Shown: in pieces, positions 28,494 to 30,386 of the stretch | Layout: each line of letters begins with the position of its first letter | Numbering within the stretch: the stretch's first letter is position 1 | Source: a virus | Strand: one strand, 5' to 3' | DNA: 30,386 bases | IMG/VR virus record: IMGVR_UViG_3300032156_000056 | Coordinates: 1-30,386 of that record | Notes under the pieces: model-generated | What the model was told of the DNA's origin: nothing | The model's database searches: none | What the model saw: only the letters and a program-made list of their open reading frames with translations | Made by a program: the position numbers and the translations under genes

Positions 28494-29059
28494 ATAGATG
28501 TTCCTTGAAGCAGTTTCTTCCATTCAGTTTCGGCGTCGTCTATCGCCTCACGAATATCGTTTCCCACTACCGTGCCGTGCGCCTTTTCGATGATTTCGCA
28601 ACGAAGCCGAAAGACCTCGGCGACCTTTGCGAGTTGCATCGCCAGTTCCTCCGCGTCCACGAGGCGCCCCTCCTCGATGTCATTATTGCGCTGGAGGGTG
28701 CGCAGTTTTTCTTTTCTCGTCGCCTCGTCGAGCTCTTCGAGTTCCGTGCGCGGGCGTTCTTTTATTTCGTTTTTTATTTTCCAGTCAATTATTTCAATCA
28801 GGTCATATGTGCCGTCTTCATTGCGCGGGCAGGCGTTCTTGGAAAACCAAAGCCCGACCGCCTGAGGCGTGACTTTAAAAATTTTTGCGATCGCGCGGGT
28901 GGAAAGTTTGGCGAGGTCTCCGTAGTATCCCGCCGCGATGACCGCCCTGTGGAGCATGGGGATTTTCCCGGCGAAGGCAAGTTGCATGGCTGTTTCCCAT
29001 TCCTTCTTCGAATCTGAACTCGACTTTGGGATTTCCGTTTTCTTGGGCTTTTTCTTCAT
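28490..29059 (-). CDS. terS: Terminase small subunit, Nu1-like (189 aa)
   Basis: It recognises viral DNA and recruits the large subunit. Residues about 52-95 form a winged helix-turn-helix (LSTRAIAKIFKVTPQAVGLW, then WFSKNACPRNEDGTYDLIEI). This is followed by a long charged helix (ELEELDEATRKEKLRTLQRN) for oligomerisation and a C-terminal helical part that would contact TerL. The order matches lambda Nu1 (181 aa). ATG 29059 has GAGAGG about 3-8 nt upstream. The stop overlaps the TerL start. Confidence 0.82.
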   Translation of the reverse strand: MKKKPKKTEIPKSSSDSKKEWETAMQLAFAGKIPMLHRAVIAAGYYGDLAKLSTRAIAKIFKVTPQAVGLWFSKNACPRNEDGTYDLIEIIDWKIKNEIKERPRTELEELDEATRKEKLRTLQRNNDIEEGRLVDAEELAMQLAKVAEVFRLRCEIIEKAHGTVVGNDIREAIDDAETEWKKLLQGTSI

Positions 29060-29078
29060 TTCCTCTCTGCTTTATTAT

Positions 29079-29549
29079 TTATTTTTTCCTTGTCGAGATT
29101 TTCTTATTGTAATTTTTTACCATCAATTTAATTATTTTTCGTCTGCCAATAAGAATATTCGAAGTCGGCATGTATCCACATTGTTCATAAAATGACGAGG
29201 GGTCTCCCGTGGATTGGTCAGTCTTGCTTCTTATGACATCTGGATTTAATAATTTCAACATTTTCTTTCCTATACCCATACCTCTGCAATTACCATCTAT
29301 TAAAAGATGATACAAAACATTATTGGGACGCTTGACGCCCCATGCAATTATTCTTTTATTTTTTATAGCAATCCAAGTGCTTCCATGTCGTAAATAATAA
29401 TGGTGTTGTTGTTTGGTTACAAAATAATCATCGCTCGCGTTCTCTTCGTTTTTCATTCCTCGCCCGGAGAGCCAGTAATCTACGAATGATTTTATTTTAT
29501 CAAAATCTTTCAAATTGGCGCGGCGGAAAATTATTTTCTTATCAGGCAT
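29079..29549 (-). CDS. GNAT-family acetyltransferase-like protein (156 aa)
   Basis: This is a GNAT fold protein that would transfer an acyl group from an acyl-CoA. It starts MPDKKIIFRRANLKDFDKIK. Motif A, CRGMGIGKKM, lies at about residues 88-97 (Q/RxxGxG/A pyrophosphate loop) and SSFYEQCGYM (about 118-127) is the usual end of the domain. ATG 29549 has GGAGAG about 6 nt upstream. In the sequence as given the ParB reading frame runs into this gene without a stop, but the proper ParB frame ends at 29531, overlapping this start by 19 nt. The gene is strikingly AT-rich, unlike the ParB part, so it was probably acquired separately. Mom-like DNA modification is a possibility, not shown. Confidence 0.75.
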   Translation of the reverse strand: MPDKKIIFRRANLKDFDKIKSFVDYWLSGRGMKNEENASDDYFVTKQQHHYYLRHGSTWIAIKNKRIIAWGVKRPNNVLYHLLIDGNCRGMGIGKKMLKLLNPDVIRSKTDQSTGDPSSFYEQCGYMPTSNILIGRRKIIKLMVKNYNKKISTRKK

Positions 29550-30176
29550 AATAATCTCTCCGTTGGCGTGTCGCCCTTTTGTTTTTGCAGGGCTTTTTCT
29601 ATTTCCTTTTTTTTGTTTATCCGTAACGACGAAAGTCATGTATAGCAATGGTTTTTGTATGCTATTTAAATTTTTCTCCGTGAATTTTTTAATCCACAAT
29701 TTATCAAATCTTAAAGATTTTTGTTCTTCGGGGAAATTCTTTTGAATATCATCGAGCATTCCATCGAGGTCCGGCGTAAATTCCCCTTGCAATTCCGGAT
29801 TGTTCGCCGCCACATTCGCCGCCTTCTCGAATGCCTCTGGCCAATCAACCTCGCGGACGTGGAAACGAACGCCGGTCGGCAGGACCATTGAGCCATAACG
29901 TTCGCGCGAAACGAATTCAGCGCCCGCAGTGCCGAGCTCGACCTTATAATAGTCGCTCCAGTCAATACTCGTCATTGCCTTCGGGCCAAGCGCCTCGCGC
30001 CGCTGGTTCGCGCAGATGACGTTCTTCGTCCGCCGATTGACCACGAAGCCGGAGAGGTCGCCGAAGACGCGCACTGAACGCTTCAGCGCGTTCAGCGCGT
30101 CCGCCGAAATGCGGCGAGGGTTGTATTTTGGAGTTTGGTATTCGGAAATCGAATTTTGCTTTTTCTTTTTGGACAT
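29531..30176 (-). CDS. ParB/sulfiredoxin-domain protein, frame disrupted at an A8 run
   Basis: Residues about 15-66 have the ParB-like pattern: NPRRI, spaced Leu/Ile helix positions, FVVNRRTKNVICANQRREAL (usually GHQR in relatives). A helical segment and NVAANNPELQGEF follow. Proteins of this kind lie beside terminases in many phages and are linked to nucleic-acid binding or modification. ATG 30176 has AAGGAGG about 5 nt upstream. At an A8 run (29607-29614) the given frame continues into GNAT. If the run were A7, it would instead read TDKQKKEIEKALQKQKGDTP and stop at 29531, which looks like the normal ParB C-terminus. The extra A may be a mutation, a slippage site or a sequencing error. Confidence 0.7.
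29607..29614 (-). promoter_or_regulatory. A8 run, frame-change point between ParB and GNAT
   Basis: Eight As on the minus strand. Reading straight through fuses ParB to GNAT; with one A fewer the ParB gene ends normally and overlaps GNAT by 19 nt. Compare the A10 run at 11597-11606, where one A fewer also gives a more protein-like tail. Confidence 0.6.
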
Positions 30177-30220
30177 ATTTCCTCCTTCATTTTTTTAAGG
30201 GATAATTGAATTTATTCGCA

Positions 30221-30321
30221 GGCGCTGGGGCGCCCTCGAAACGCCGCTGGACGCTTCGTGCGGGGAGCCGCCCGGGGCGCGTCCTCTTCCACGGTCGAAC
30301 CGCCGGGCCGCCCCACGCACG
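30221..30321. repeat. GC-rich palindromic element upstream of ParB
   Basis: A hairpin GGCGC-TGGG-GCGCC (30221-30234) is followed by a long imperfect palindrome 30257-30321: CGTGC/GCACG, GGGG/CCCC and GCCCGG/CCGGGC stems around an inner CGGT-CGA-ACCG hairpin. The element is much more GC-rich than its AT-rich flanks. It may be a structured RNA, a packaging or attachment site, or a dispersed palindromic repeat. The remaining bases to 30386 show no gene that I can support. Confidence 0.6.
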
Positions 30322-30386
30322 GGCAGGTCGTATGTAAAGTGGATTTATAAGGTTAAGTGCGCACAAAAATAGCGAACTACCGCGAC

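Noticed and set aside
30292-30302. T-arm-like GGTTCGACC on the minus strand
   Set aside because: No acceptor, D or anticodon arms can be built around it, so it is not a tRNA or tmRNA.
30187-30385. Open minus frame from the right edge into the palindromic region
   Set aside because: It is open for 66 codons, but composition is Arg/Pro-rich and it crosses strong palindromes; frames stay open by chance in GC-rich sequence. A coding end of an upstream gene cannot be excluded.

Overview
The window is the packaging, head and tail module of a tailed double-stranded DNA bacteriophage or prophage of siphovirus type. Every convincing gene lies on the minus strand, so the module reads from about 30.2 kb down to position 1. 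Shine-Dalgarno sites (AGGAGG type) and sigma70-like promoters (TTGACx, 16-17 nt, TAxxxT) indicate a bacterial host. The host cannot be named from the sequence. No integrase, replication gene, tRNA or recognisable endolysin is present.

Layout in transcription order. (1) 30.3-29.1 kb: a GC-rich palindromic element, a ParB-like gene and a GNAT acetyltransferase gene. The ParB gene appears to be run into the GNAT gene by one extra base in an A8 run. (2) 29.1-26.1 kb: small terminase, large terminase (GpA-like) and a zinc-ribbon protein, closed by a terminator. (3) 26.1-25.75 kb: a non-coding control region with terminator, palindrome, strong promoter and a short leader ending in an attenuator-like terminator. 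(4) 25.75-19.9 kb: head operon with gpW-like joiner, lambda-type portal, HK97-type protease, major capsid protein and a repeat-containing probable decoration protein, then a terminator. (5) 19.9-16.3 kb: head-tail connector, then small membrane proteins, a lipoprotein, a probable sugar-transferase-like Rossmann protein with a Cys-rich tail, and several small genes. A block of about 250 bp spanning a gene junction is duplicated here. (6) 16.3-9.5 kb: beta-helix spike-like protein, tail-terminator-like protein fused to repeats and an FN3-like domain, tail tube, a probable tail assembly chaperone with an A10 slippage candidate, a Z/gp10-like protein and a short tape measure protein. (7) 9.4-2.0 kb: tail-tip proteins, including an FN3-like protein, two tandem paralogues and a large hub-like protein, ending at a strong terminator. 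(8) 1.8-0 kb: an accessory segment with its own strong promoter, a conserved-looking hypothetical gene, a broken Ala-rich repeat gene, a HipB-like XRE regulator overlapping a 91-residue partner, and a further promoter with a tiny ORF at the left edge.

The order TerS-TerL-W-portal-protease-capsid-decoration-FII-like...terminator-tube-chaperone-tape measure follows the lambda/HK97 plan. The genes are tightly packed (ATGA, TGATG and TAATG overlaps), which implies translational coupling. The points most worth attention are the ParB/GNAT junction, the A10 run in the chaperone, the promoter-attenuator leader of the head operon and the duplicated gene junction in the membrane-protein cassette. Family names come from motif reading and gene order, because no database search was possible.
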